NCBI RefSeq assembly: GCF_021917145.1
Contig: NC_061067.1
Location: forward strand, 3,751,200 to 3,815,199
Length of the DNA: 64,000 bases
Reading direction: 5' to 3'
From: Hypomesus transpacificus
Lineage: Eukaryota; Chordata; Actinopteri; Osmeriformes; Osmeridae
This document shows positions 1-11,561 of this stretch, one piece after another (the first letter of the stretch is position 1; every line of letters starts with the position of its first letter). Made by a program: the position numbers and the translations under genes. The notes beneath the pieces were generated by a model. That model was given only the letters and a program-made list of their open reading frames with translations. It made no database searches and was not told the origin of the DNA.

Positions 1-104
1 AGGGAGGAGAGCATAAGAGGAGGGAGGGAGGGAGGAGAGCATAAGAGGAGGGAGGGAGGGAGGGAGGAGAGCATAAGAGGAGGGAGGGAGGGAGGAGAGC
101 ATAA
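1..104. repeat. purine-rich tandem repeat, left part
   Basis: Units built from GGGAGG runs followed by AGAGCATAAGAGG are repeated about every 25-30 bp. The same array resumes at 829, so the two parts were one minisatellite before the element at 105-828 inserted. It begins at the window edge, so its full length is unknown. Confidence 0.9.
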
Positions 105-828
105 CAGTGCGTTCACACTGCAGCGACGCGAATCGCTTGCCATCGCTTGCCTTCCCACAGTTCACCACGCTCGGGGGCGTTTCAAACAGATACATGTAGA
201 AGTCACTATTGTAGTTGTCATGGCCAAGTGTGCAGACTTGGGTTTACGTAGTTGCAACATCGATCAAATACAACTTGTATACAACATACGAAACTGTTTA
301 ATAGACATACACGTTGACATGTGTAAAAAACGTTTTACTATATTCCTCAGTCTCTACTAATCTGTCGATACGATAGGGAGTTCCAGCCGGGCTAGCTAGC
401 TAGTTACCACAGAACGAAGTTACGTAATTTGACTAAACTGAATTTGAAAGTACAAGCCCACAACTTCGGCAAACCTTGCGCCATGCATTGTTTTTTTTTA
501 ATGAACATCTCTGTACAAATACAGCTAGTATGTATCTTACAGGACTGGGTAAGCAGCCACACAAACGATTAGTTTCTCCTCCACCTTGAAACCTTGAAAG
601 CTAGAAATATTTGCCATGGTTGTTACGTTACGAGAAACAAGAAAACACTCCAATTGGCCAACGCTAGCGAAAATCGCTCCTCATTTGCATAAAGTTGAGA
701 AAATCTCAACTCTGTCGTGTCGCGTCGCTACCCACAATGCACCACGCGAGCGATTCGCCTGGCTTCATAGAAAATGAATGGAAAACATGTTGTCGCTCGC
801 ATCGCGTCGCTGCAGTGTGAACGCACTG
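105..828. mobile_element. non-autonomous DNA transposon, PIF/Harbinger-like MITE
   Basis: The block starts CAGTGCGTTCACACTGCAGC and ends with the exact reverse complement; the inverted match is perfect for about 27 bp and then degrades. TAA sits directly outside both ends (102-104 and 829-831), which is a 3-bp target duplication of the TWA type known for PIF/Harbinger elements. The flanks on both sides are the same tandem repeat, so the empty site can be read from the sequence. No transposase-like frame is present in the 724 bp, so the element must rely on an enzyme made elsewhere. Superfamily assignment rests on the target duplication only. Confidence 0.8.
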
Positions 829-1010
829 TAAGAGGAGGGATGGAGGGAGGAGAACATAAGAGGAGGGAGGGAGGGAGGAGAACATAAGAGGAGGGAGGGA
901 GGAGAACATAAGAGGAGGGAGGGAGGGGAGCATAAGAGGAGGGAGGGAGGGAGGAGAGCATAAGAGGAGGGAGGGAGGAGAGAATAAGAGGAGGGAGGGA
1001 GGGGGAAGGG
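829..1010. repeat. purine-rich tandem repeat, right part
   Basis: Continuation of the array at 1-104, with units containing AACATAAGAGG or AGCATAAGAGG separated by GGGAGG runs. The three reverse-strand frames stay open and give serine/leucine/proline-rich translations, which is a by-product of the repeat and not a gene. Confidence 0.9.
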
Positions 1011-1856
1011 TAAATGAAAGAAAGAAAGCAGGCCAGTAGGGTTGTAGGGTCTGTAAAAGCCAGCCGCAGCATGTTGACCCAATGGAACTGATCCAGGTGA
1101 AACTCCATGTCTCTCCCCATAAACTATTCATCTGCCTGGCTGACTAGGTCCACTACATTAACTATGTAGTAGCTTTTAACCCAACAGCTAGGATAAAGGC
1201 AGGTGGATCAGCAGTTAGTCTGACTCAGTCAGCCCTGAGTGTAGCTGACAGTTGAGCTGGGGATCCCGATAAAGAAACACTGTTCCCAGGCTGAAAAGTC
1301 TCTCCTCCCGTATCACCATCGATCAAAGAGCTACGCTGGTGTTGTGTGTGTCCTGATGTGTGTTTGAACAGCAGCACTAGTCAGAGTTTTAGTCTTAAAA
1401 CCCTCCATCACTGAGTCATTGCTGGGACCTTTCTGCTGACTAGGCAGGCTGTAAGCTCTAGCAGTCTTGAAATACACACACACATACCCACACATACACT
1501 CACTACAGACAAGCATGGCTGTCTATCTCCCATGTCCCTCCCTCCCTCCCCCCTGCTCTCCTGGTAGCTGTGCTCCATGCACACATTACCATCCCTGTCT
1601 GTCAGGGACGTTCACACATCTCTGAGCTGGTCTTCCCAGGAGAGATGAGGGTACATCAACGAGTGTATATGTGTGTGTGACTGATTTTGCTCTGCACTGG
1701 TCCTAGTTATGTAGCTCAGGAGTGTGTGTGAATGTGAGTCTGTGTGTGGGTGTGTGTGTGTGACTGACTGACTGAGCTGGTCCTGGCTACAGTACAGTAA
1801 TGTGATGAAGCGTTAATGTAACTGTGTCGCTGTTTTAACCCCGGGTGCTGTTGGAG

Positions 1857-1890
<34 letters not shown>

Positions 1891-2089
1891 AATGAGAATA
1901 TGACCCGTGAAATTTAGATAAAGTTTAGTTTCATACTCTAATGTTTCTACAACTTCTTACGACTGAAAAATCAGATCAGATCCAATAAAAGCTCAGTCAA
2001 ACTCAGGATGATGGAGGCCGTCTACTCAGGATGATGGAGGCTGAGGCACATGTAACGATTTCTCTTGAACACGTTTCTTCTGCTTTCAG
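1011..2089 (+). other. intron or upstream sequence of cspg5
   Basis: No coding exon recognised. Contains short CA/TG microsatellites (for example 1861-1888). The large first exons of cspg5, which encode the chondroitin-sulfate attachment and acidic regions, are expected to the left of the window. Confidence 0.6.
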
Positions 2090-2895
2090 AGAAAGGAAAG
2101 AAGGAGGAGGTGATGAAAAACAAGCCTGAACTCTTTGGTAGGAGCGATTGCCCACACACACACACTATCTCTCTTTGGACACTCTTTCCCTTTATCTGTA
2201 CCATGTGACATGATGTCACCGTGGAGATGTACTGAGAGTTCCAAGCTTTTCTAATTCCACATCTGTGACTGCCTCCTGTTTCCCTGTACAGACCTATCAG
2301 GACCAGAGGAGGACAAGGTGTATGGAGGAAGTCCCTCCCCCTGTTCAGATGATTACGCCCGGTTTTGTGAGCACGGCCACTGTGAGATGATACAGAACCT
2401 CCCTACCTGCCGGTAAGATTGGATGATTGGACGATGACATGCCTGTTTTCCATTCCTGTCATTTACACTGTAGGTTAGACTGTTCACCTGCTGGCGTTGT
2501 GTGGGTGTGTCTAACTGTGTGTGTCCCCCAGGTGTGAGCCAGGCTATGGAGGCCTCCAGTGTGAGGAAATCCAAGACTTCAACATCCTCTATGTTGTCCC
2601 TAGTGGTCAGAAGCTGCACTACGTCCTTATTGCAGCCATCATAGGAGCCGTCCAAATCGCTGTCATTGTTGCCGTGGTTATGTGCTTCACCAGGTGTGGG
2701 AACTCTTCTAAACGCTGACGCTAAAATATTCACCCTGATACCCATAGACAAGGATAGTTCGAGCTAGCTCTCAGTTTACTGGGAACTGATGTGTTATTCT
2801 TCCACAACAGGCGGTGTAACCAGAACAAAAGGGGGCGGAGACAGAAGCAACACCTAGGTCACTTCCCCTCCGGCACTTCCTCCAGGATGATGTAA
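2090..2895 (+). CDS. cspg5: chondroitin sulfate proteoglycan 5 (neuroglycan C/CALEB), last four coding exons
   Basis: Coding exons 2090-2137, 2292-2412, 2532-2693 and 2811-2895 join in phase with GT/AG ends. The joined C-terminal part has an EGF-like module (cysteines in ...SPCSDDYARFCEHGHCEMIQ and TCRCEPGYGGLQC), a short juxtamembrane stretch (DFNILYVVPSGQKLHY), one hydrophobic membrane helix rich in I/A/V, and a basic cytoplasmic tail with RGRRQKQ ending SSRMM. The EGF-TM-tail order, the VVPSGQKLHYVLIAAIIGAV block and the conserved tail match CSPG5, a brain transmembrane proteoglycan that binds ErbB3 and acts in neurite and synapse development. The gene is partial: the N-terminal signal peptide, glycosaminoglycan-attachment and acidic regions lie outside the window. 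A neuregulin-type EGF ligand was considered, but the tail fits CSPG5 better. The first short exon (2090-2137) is supported by phase and splice sites more than by recognised sequence. Confidence 0.8.
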
Positions 2896-3560
2896 CATCT
2901 GGTGTCTTTCTTTCCTACACATTTTGGTACAACGAGAACTGCATTTTGATAATGATAGTTTTGTGCCTCTTTTTTTAAAATTTGTCTCTGTTTTTATTGG
3001 GGCCTTATTCTGTTATTTCTCCTCTGGACAAGTGCAGCAGTCACTTTTGCAAGATTGCTGCATCAGAACACGTCAGTCTTTTATTTTTCCACAGGCTGAA
3101 AAAGGACAGCCATTTTTTTCTTCCTGTCTTCTCTCTCTGTGCCGCTGTGCGGTAGCCTCTGTGCCAACAGAACAGGCATTATCCACGGACACTTTTCTCT
3201 CATATCTCTTAAATCGACTTCATCTTTACTTTTGTACACCTGAATACCAAATGCTGTTTTTCTATGAATGTGGCGGGCTCCCGTGTGTTGTTTGTTCTGT
3301 TAATGTGTTAGTATGCCGTTCCAGGGTTTTTAACTTGCCAATTATTTAAATGTTTTTATAATTTGTTTGTTTACAGTGTCCCATTGTTGGTCTTGTTGAT
3401 GTTGTTGTTGTTCCTCATGTTGGAAAAATAGTCTTAAACGAAGCTAAATCTATTGTAGATCTTGCTAATTGCATGAACTGTGAACCTGTGTTTAGTGATG
3501 TACAGTAGTTAGTATTACATAGTATTAAATTCTTCTAAACTAAAGCTGCTTGTTCACTTT
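2896..3560 (+). other. probable 3' UTR of cspg5
   Basis: T-rich sequence directly after the cspg5 stop codon, with a candidate ATTAAA polyadenylation signal at 3534-3539. No competing coding signal is seen; the frame at 2924-3349 gives no recognisable protein. Confidence 0.5.
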
Positions 3561-5505
3561 GTAGATGACCTAAGGGATCTTCCACAGTTCAACCAATTAA
3601 GCAGCATTTTAGCACTAAACATCTATAATCCTAACGCTAATGCAGGCTCCAGAGGTTATGGCAGAACAGCAGAGGGAGACAGAGAATCTTAAATCTTAAA
3701 AGGGTCAGTTACAAGAGCAGTTGAGTCTCGTTTTAAGCTGACTAGAAAGACATGTGATTGAGTAACTGGCTCTTTGGAATGCAAAGACTTCTAAAACGAA
3801 CCAGGAGTTGACATCACAGTCGATGTTAAACCCTGTGTCACGCTGCGAAAGTTGAAGGAAGAGCGAGTGAGTCCTAGCAGCTCTCTTCTGGGAGAAGCGT
3901 GGGGGCAGAGAAGTGCAAGGAGAACCACAGGGGGGGCAATTATAGAACTGCCCACGCTTAGGGGTGTATTCATAGACAACAGCTGGTGGGGTAGGTTTAG
4001 GAGCTGTACTGCCCCCCTGTGACTACCCCCCTTCTTCATCCCCACACCCCCATGAAGAACCTCCCCAACCTCCCGTCTGACCATCTCCCCTCTTAGCTGC
4101 CCTCCCCGTCTGCCTCCCTGCTCCACTTTTCCTCTTGCACGCCCCTCTCTCCTCCCCTGCCCAGCAAGACCCCTTACTCACACCTCCCTTCCCTGAAAAG
4201 AAAAGGATCCACTTGCGCTGGTTGCTAGGCAACAAAAGGCCTGACCTCTTGGTATTTTGGAAAGAGACAGGAGTGAGTTTACTCCACCACCCCCCTTCCC
4301 TCTTCTCCCCCACTTCCTTAATTATAATGCCTTGATAGTTGTATAGTAACTGATCTGTATCTATGTTATGGATGTAGGAGTGGAATAGGCTGCTTATAGG
4401 GTGTGTTACATTCAGACTATAACGAGAGGAGGAGTCAGGGATGGGAGTTTCCCCTGAGCTGCCCTGATTACCAGCTTAGCGCCCCACCGCAGATATTCCC
4501 AGCAGAAATGCAGTGACGGTACTCCTCCCTGCATCTGTTCTTTGATCAAACGCAGCCCAGGTGACGCGACGCACCAAAGATAACCTGCACATGCCCTCCC
4601 CATCACACAAGGCATTATCACACAGGCAGGCGCTGGACATCAATCCCTCCCAGTATCAAATGTGGATTACTTCATGGATCGCAGGCAGAGAAAAACACTA
4701 CAGTGAATAAGATCCATAATGGGTCATAAGACTTATGATCTCTGTTTGTCAGCACACTCCAATGCTACAATAGTCACCTGGTATCAATATGACATGGGGG
4801 TGTGGGGGGGTACAATTCTGTAAAGGATGTGGCATCCCTTGCACACGCTCCACTCCAGCTCTCTGGATGAGCCATGTAAAGGTCTCCACTGAATCTATGG
4901 AGTCCTATAGAGAAGAAGACGGACTGGACGGAACGTTCTTCCCCCTGAAGTTCTGAAACAGGCAGAGCGTTATCCACTTAGCAGGTCCGGGATAGAAGGG
5001 GAGCTGATTGAGATGATGAAAGAAAGACCAGAGAAGGGGGTTTCCACTTTCCCAAATACACACATCTCTCTGCTATGCACAGGAGTCATTTTACACCCGA
5101 GTATTAATAGACGTATCTAACGCACGTCTGATGCCCCTGTCTGTCTTCTCTCTCTTGCTCGTTCTCTCACCCCTACCCAGAGAGAGGTGGAGTCACTGTG
5201 TTGGTCTGTTGGGGTCAGGTGTAGCACACCAGTTGAAGGGTAACTCTGGTCCAGTTCAGGTCCTGTCCTCCTCTTCTCTGGGGTCCTCAGCCCCGATGCT
5301 CCAGCCCTTCCACAGCCCTCCCTCTCCGACCCCACCAGACACCACCAGCCCTGGGACGTTCCATCTTCCTACAGGCACCCTCTCTTAGGCTACAAGTGCA
5401 GACCTACCCCCTCCCTTTGTGGATCTCTCCTCCTCCAGCTTCCCCCTGGCTTTTAGGTAGGAGCCCTTTCCCCACCACCACCACAACCACTACCACCCTA
5501 CTGCC
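3561..5505. other. intergenic and presumed cavin4 promoter/5' UTR
   Basis: Nothing coding was recognised. The CT-rich stretch from about 5100 to 5505, directly before the cavin4 start, is the likely promoter and 5' leader. No TATA box or CpG cluster stands out. Confidence 0.4.
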
Positions 5506-8500
5506 ATGGCGGACAAGCTGGGCGCGGTGGAGGACCCCGCTAGCATCCTAGCGCTGCTGGAGCGCGTGGCGGGCATCATCGACAACGTGCAGGCGTGTCA
5601 GAGCCGCATGGAGGAGCGGCAGCTGGAGCTGGAGAGCAGCGTGAAGAGCATCCAGGCAGACGTGGTGAAGCTCAGCTCCGACCACGCCGTCACCTCCGGC
5701 TCCGTGGAGAAGCTCCTGGAGAAGACCCGCAAGGTCAGCTGCAACGTCAAGGATGTGCGGGTCCGGGTGGAGAACCAGAACCTCCGTGTGAAGAAGGTGG
5801 AGGCCACACAGGCTGACCTGCTGGCCAAGAACAAGTTCAGGGTGGTTATCTACCAGGTAAGAGATTACTGACACTCCAGGAGGTTTGCCCATTGATTTGA
5901 ACAGGTTGAGAACAGTCCTATAGAAGGTTAGACCCATGTTTTGGATGGTGACCCAGGTTAGGTTAAGATCTGTCACAATAACCACAAGGTGAAGGAGATG
6001 CAGGCAGCCATTTTAATTTCAAGCCAAGAAGAGAGGAGGTCAAAGAAAAGAGAGGCCAAGCAGGAGTTCTCTGTCAAGAACACACCTGTCTGTACAAAAT
6101 ATTCAGTTTTGTTGGGCTTAGATTTTTGTTCATAGACTTGAGAGTGGCTGTGTACGGTTCATGAACATCTGAACGTGCAGGTGTTACTACTGAGTCATGC
6201 TGTGCTGTTAATGGGGGTTATTTGTAAACTGCATAAATCCAACTATTCAATCATGAAAATGTAATTCTGTGGTTCATGGCAAGTACAGGACCAACCCCAG
6301 CCTTCTGCTGTTGTACGTGACTAGGGTGTGATTGCTGACCTGACATACTTCTGGTACCAGGGGCGCCGATAGACCTTTTTTACTGGGGAACGTGCCTTAG
6401 TCTAAAGTTTGAGTTTTAACAATTTACTTTATTAGTCATTCATTTAGATTGATAATCCCGGAACGCAGTGTCCCACTCAACGCTTGTAAAATCAAAGCAG
6501 TTTAACCGGAAACACAAACCGATGCACGCAGAATTCCGTGTTAACACACTCTTCTGAGCTTGCCAAATAGCCACTGCAGCACGCACACAGAAGTCCAGGT
6601 GTCGGACTAGGCAAGAAATGTGTGCGCTCGCATTAACTATTGATGTCCCTGCCAAAGCTGATATCAAACTCGCGTCCCTGAACTGTTGTATTGTGGGTTA
6701 AGCAAGGGGAGTTTCTATAGCCGAGTAGTTCATTGTGCGCAGCAAGCTTGGAAGAAAAAAAAGGGATATGAATAAGTGCCTGTGCCCCAGTAGTGTTGTA
6801 TATCTACCAACGCCCATGGCTGGTCCGTCGGCTGGTACCCTGCTCTTTCTCTTTCACAAATCAGTTTCTACTGTCATCACGTGAGAGGTCTAAGAACATG
6901 ACCCAAACACCCCCTCAAACCTCTTGAGTTTGGTGTCATAACAATCTTCAGTGATGTAAAGTTGCATAACTCTCTCCCACTGGCCGACATAGGGAGTTTA
7001 CTGCACATTGTGGCTCTGAGACTGCTTGTACACGTTTGGGACATTGAGGAGTTGCATTAAGAATTGCATTCTTAATATCGAGCTGGCATTCCATGTCTCC
7101 TGTCTTGTCTCCATGCTAACTAGCTCTTCTCCATGCTACAAAGCCACTCTACGTGGGTTCCTTGCTGGCCACTGTAGATATTCTGCTGTGTGGTTTCATC
7201 CCTGCATGGTTCAGTCAGTGGGCGGTATAAATGAGAGCACCAGCTGATCTGACTGTCAGAGTTCTGGGTTATTCTGAGCCTGTGTGTCAGAGGCCTCATC
7301 TCCTAATATAGGCCCAGGATGACCTGTGACTGGGACCAGAAACCTCACATAGTCATAACCCTTCCATACAGACAGAGCTGTGATAGCTTTATATCTGCAC
7401 ATGATTTCCTATTTGTATTGATGGTGTCAGAATGTCTGTTACCTGAAATTCTGATTATTCCAAAAACCACGATTGGTCAGCTCAGTGCCACGAGTGGATA
7501 AAATGGCCATCTGAAAACGATCATATACGCGGCTTTAACAGGCTGTGGTCAAACTCTGCTGTAATATCAGTATTAGGAAAGGAAACACATTGGAATTTAA
7601 GGTTTCGTGACAGGAAAATTAGGGGCTCATTCCATATTGTACATTCAGTTAGTAAGACGACAGAAAGGGTTTGGGATATCAAGGCAAAAAAGAGTGAGGC
7701 TGATAGCTGAGACAGTCGACGTTTGAAAATGTCAGAATTTATATGAGGTATCATATAGTGTCATATAGTGCTTCTGATGCATGTAACATAGGACTGCGAT
7801 GTGCTTGCCAAGCTGCTTCTCAACATGACTAGCTTGTTAGCTCACTGGTTGATCAAGCTTGTACAGGACTGGGTTGAGACAGTAGAGATACAATTGAGAC
7901 AATGTGGTAACTTTTATAAAACTACAGTATCTAAGTAAGCTTTGGACACGTAGTTTAGAAAGCTGGGGATTCTATAGTTAAAGCTCATGCTTTGGTTATG
8001 CCCCCACATGAGACACAAGCTTTGACCTGTTGATACATGAACTAAGATTCCATGAGTGTATGTGATTCTGTTGCTTAACTAACAACAATATTGGTTGGCT
8101 GGGGATAAAGTCCCCAGCTTGCATGTACTGTAGAGAGAGATTCAGCTCTAGTTTGCTTCTTACGTGCTAGCAGTGTAAAAGTAGTCCAGGCATGCCAGAA
8201 GGCTATGTTTAGCCTTGTGTAGCCTAAGGTTGAGCTTCCCAGACAGGTGTAAGAGTATTTATAGACTCCATCCTAGCTTGATGTTCTCTGTTCAACTTCT
8301 TCAACTTCAACTTTTTCTGTGAAATTAGAAGTCAATGTAGCTCATGGCAGCGTTAGATACTAATAATATGTTTGTATTCCTACAGTTGGATACAAATGTC
8401 ATTTAAACCCTCATTTTTTTTTTGTTAAGTCATGGTTTTTTTTCTGAACATCTCTTGAAAGGACCAGTGATCTGGAGAATGGTGGTGAACGTTCTGGAAG

Positions 8501-10253
8501 CATGTCCAGGTCCCTCTGGAACCAGAAGACAGAGAAAGACATACCATTACATCTGCTTACGTCATATGATAGACCTCATGGAACGGTCACATGGTCGGGC
8601 TTGGTGTCAGTCTGTCCAGTTCAGCAGCTCATTCATCATTAATTCATTGTTGTTGGGATTACTCAGGGAAAAATTGGTTGCATGTGTGATATAACATATA
8701 ACAAATTGATTAACATGAAAAACTCAAGCTAAGACAATATTTTCTAGCTGTCTTCTCAGGTTGGTCAGTGAAGTGAAACTGGCATGGTGCTGATGTCTAA
8801 GTTGATAACTTAGTAAACTTAAATTTAAATGTTTTTAATGTATTTACACCACTTTGGTAGCTCTATAGATATTTATTGTGCAGTGGCAGCTCAAATAAAG
8901 TGCATCTCATAAAATAAAGTATTCATTTTTAAATATAACCTGGCCCTGTGTGTTATTATAAGTTAGATGCTGACACTGAGATGCACATGATGATAAACAT
9001 TTGTTGTTTCCCCAATGGACTTGGTGTCTGCACTTACCAATAACATATAGAAGTGTATTTAAAAGCTCAGAGTATTTCACTATAGAGCAAATGACTGCTA
9101 CACAAAGGAAAATTAGGATTAAGAAGTGTTCTTGATCAAAGACGTGCTTGAGACCACACATTGGCAAGAGTTTGGAAGGATATATTTGGAGGAGGTATCC
9201 ATATCTCACTGACTTCTGGCCAGCTATTTAAAGCTTAAAATGATTTACAGTTCTTGGAGACATCTTCAGTTGTGGTTATATTGTCACTCAATCGTTGTAG
9301 TGGACGTTCATGTAGGAAGTAGTAACAGTTTTAAGACAATAGCACATGAACATTGTATTTAATTATTGTATTTGCTATGACTTTGTGACTAAATACTACA
9401 AGCTTTCTGGTGAGGAATTCACCAGCTGATAGGCTGGTTTGGACGTTGGTGCAATGCATGCCAGTGATACTTGTCAGTAGTTGTTTTTCATGTTTAGTTT
9501 CCACTCAGCATCCTGATAGCCTGCCTGTGGTTCTCCCTTGGGGTGTGTTGGCTGTATATAAACCCTGTCACGTGCACAGCAGGAGCCTCAACACTAGATT
9601 CATGTTACGCTTCCCTGTTTCCCCATCCTCCTTTTCACGCCTTCCTGAGGTTCTCACCATGTTCTCCTCTCTCCTTCTAGGGTGAAAACGAGGTACCAGC
9701 CGTGGGGACTCCACCTAAGGAACCCAAAGAAGCAGCAGCGGCTGCGGCGCCGGCCGAAATAGAACCGGACAAGTTCGAGCTCCCGCCCGAGTCGGACGAG
9801 GAGTACATGGTGGTGGAGGAGGCGGAGTCTTCCACCGCACGGGTCAAGAAGGTGGGGTTGAGCCGCATCGAGAGCTTCAAGGCCACGTTCTCCCGCCAGA
9901 ACATGGCCAAGACCAAGGAGAACCTGGGCACCAAGGTCAACAAGCTGGGCGAGCGCATCGTCACCACGGAACGCCGAGAGAAAATCCGGCAGTCCGGAGA
10001 GAGGCTGAAGCAGTCGGGCGAGAGGCTCAAGGAGTCCATCGCTAAGAACGTCAACCTGAAGAAAGAGAGGACAGTGGCCGAGGGCCAGGAGGGGGCAGAG
10101 GGAGCAGCCGAGGGGGCCGCCCCCGTACCCCCCCCGAAGGGCCGCAAAGGCAGCCCAGAGAAGGCCTACACTGAGGTGGCCAAAGAGGCAGCAGACGAGG
10201 CCAAAGAGGGGGAGACGGAGGTCCCCATGTACGACATGAAGCAGCTGTCATAG
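5506..10253 (+). CDS. cavin4: caveolae-associated protein 4 (cavin-4/MURC-like)
   Basis: Two coding exons, 5506-5856 and 9681-10253, are joined in phase 0 to give about 307 residues. Residues about 15-117 form the cavin coiled-coil/leucine-zipper domain ([46 protein letters not shown]). An acidic linker follows ([13 protein letters not shown]), then a basic region with [20 protein letters not shown] and the short motif RTVAEG, then a glu/ala-rich tail ending DMKQLS. Cavins coat caveolae with caveolins; cavin-4 is the muscle form and is linked to T-tubules and Rho/ERK signalling. The repeated RQSGERL block, RTVAEG and the D(L/M)K-x-x-S end point to cavin-4 rather than cavin-1, -2 or -3. It is shorter than human cavin-4 (about 360 aa). 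The single intron near the end of the zipper domain is typical of cavins. Fish have paralogues (4a/4b), which I cannot separate. Confidence 0.82.
5857..9680 (+). other. cavin4 intron 1
   Basis: A 3.8-kb intron with a GTAAGA donor and a pyrimidine-rich CTTCTAG acceptor. It is AT-rich with no recognised exon. A possible degenerate hAT-like element with imperfect ends is discussed in the findings (about 6357-6815). Confidence 0.75.
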
Positions 10254-10980
10254 AGGAACTACTGCCCTGTTAACCAATGGAGAGAAACTACATGCAACAT
10301 GGCGACATGTCTGCTATCTTAGACTAACTAACTTGGACTGGCTGCGACAATGTAGAGACGAGGGGGGGGTCTCAATTCAACCCCTAAAGCCTTTCCTTCT
10401 ATGCACTGGAGCGAGTTCTGCTGCTCCCAGAGGATTCCACAGGTAGTGAAGAGATTACTAATGTTAGTAAACGCAAGTGCATAAGGGGGTGGGGTTTAGG
10501 GATGGATTAGAGACTGGGAGGAGGGGATTTAGGTTTCTGAGTGGAGGCGTGGAACAGGAAATGACATAGGAGGAAACGGGCCAGACAGAGAGCCAATAAG
10601 ATTAGTTTGTTGAATTGAAACACTTCTGTAATATCACAGCGTCAACTTCGTGTTTTTGTTGTTGTTTACATCAAAACGGACTCATAAGAAAGGCAAAACA
10701 ATACAAATAAAATGACAGGAATCACAGTGAGCGTGTGGGACTGTCAGTTTTCTACCATGTTCAACATCATTTTGTCTATGTTTAGTTTCTTCTGTTGCTT
10801 GTGTTGGGTGTGAGATGTCTGTGAACGTCAAGGGTATGTGAACTGGTCTGGGTGTTAGTTACTGTTGCCAGGGGAGCTCTGTGAAGTCATCAACTTTACC
10901 GATGCAACAATGAAGAATGTGACTGGATGTAAAAAATAAACTGAATTCATTGGTTGAATTTAACTTATTTAGGTGTACAA
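10254..10980 (+). other. cavin4 3' UTR with polyadenylation signals
   Basis: Untranslated tail after the cavin4 stop. Consensus AATAAA hexamers occur at 10706-10711 and 10935-10940; a further cluster near 11043 could serve a longer transcript. The gene is tail-to-tail with the dynein gene, whose stop codon is at 11562. Confidence 0.6.
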
Positions 10981-11459
10981 AAGATAGATCGGATGAAGAG
11001 TAAAAGAAACCTTAAAAGTTTATGCAGAATTATTTAAAGACAATAAAATAAACTGACTTGCTGTATAAAGAGCCAGTAGAAGATTCTGATATAACTTTAT
11101 TGTTCTCAGTCCAGCCTAGTGCTTCAGAGTTGTGTGGTACATTAGTGTTTATGCATGATAGCAGCTTCTAATCAACTAAATCATTATTAGTATGAGAATG
11201 AAAGTAGAGGGTTTATGTTACTGTTTGTAGAGTGAACTGAACTACCCCTCTGCTGCTTCTAGGGGTCAAGTTGAGTATTGCATGATATGTATTTACTTCA
11301 CAAATATACTGTTTCTATAATGAACACTATTGTTGATTAAAAAGATCTACCAAAAAGATCTACTTTGCTAGTGGACATGTTGACATCCCACACACACACA
11401 CACTCCCTCCACCTACACACACACCCTGGACCTCAACACCTTGACACACCTCCCTCCCT

Positions 11460-11460
<1 letters not shown>

Positions 11461-11517
<57 letters not shown>

Positions 11518-11520
11518 ACA
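11461..11520. repeat. (CA)n microsatellite
   Basis: An almost pure CA tract of about 55 bp just downstream of the dynein stop codon, continuing as an imperfect C-rich tract to about 11545. Confidence 0.9.
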
Positions 11521-11561
11521 CCCACACACCCCCACCCTCCTTCCCTGCCCCACTCCCCGCC

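Noticed and set aside
706-1131. Minus-strand leucine/proline/serine-rich frames near the left edge
   Set aside because: Produced by the GGGAGG tandem repeat, open in all three frames.
5506-10253. Cavin-1, -2 or -3 instead of cavin-4
   Set aside because: The repeated RQSGERL segment, RTVAEG and the C-terminal end fit cavin-4; the N-terminal extensions of cavin-1 and -2 are absent.
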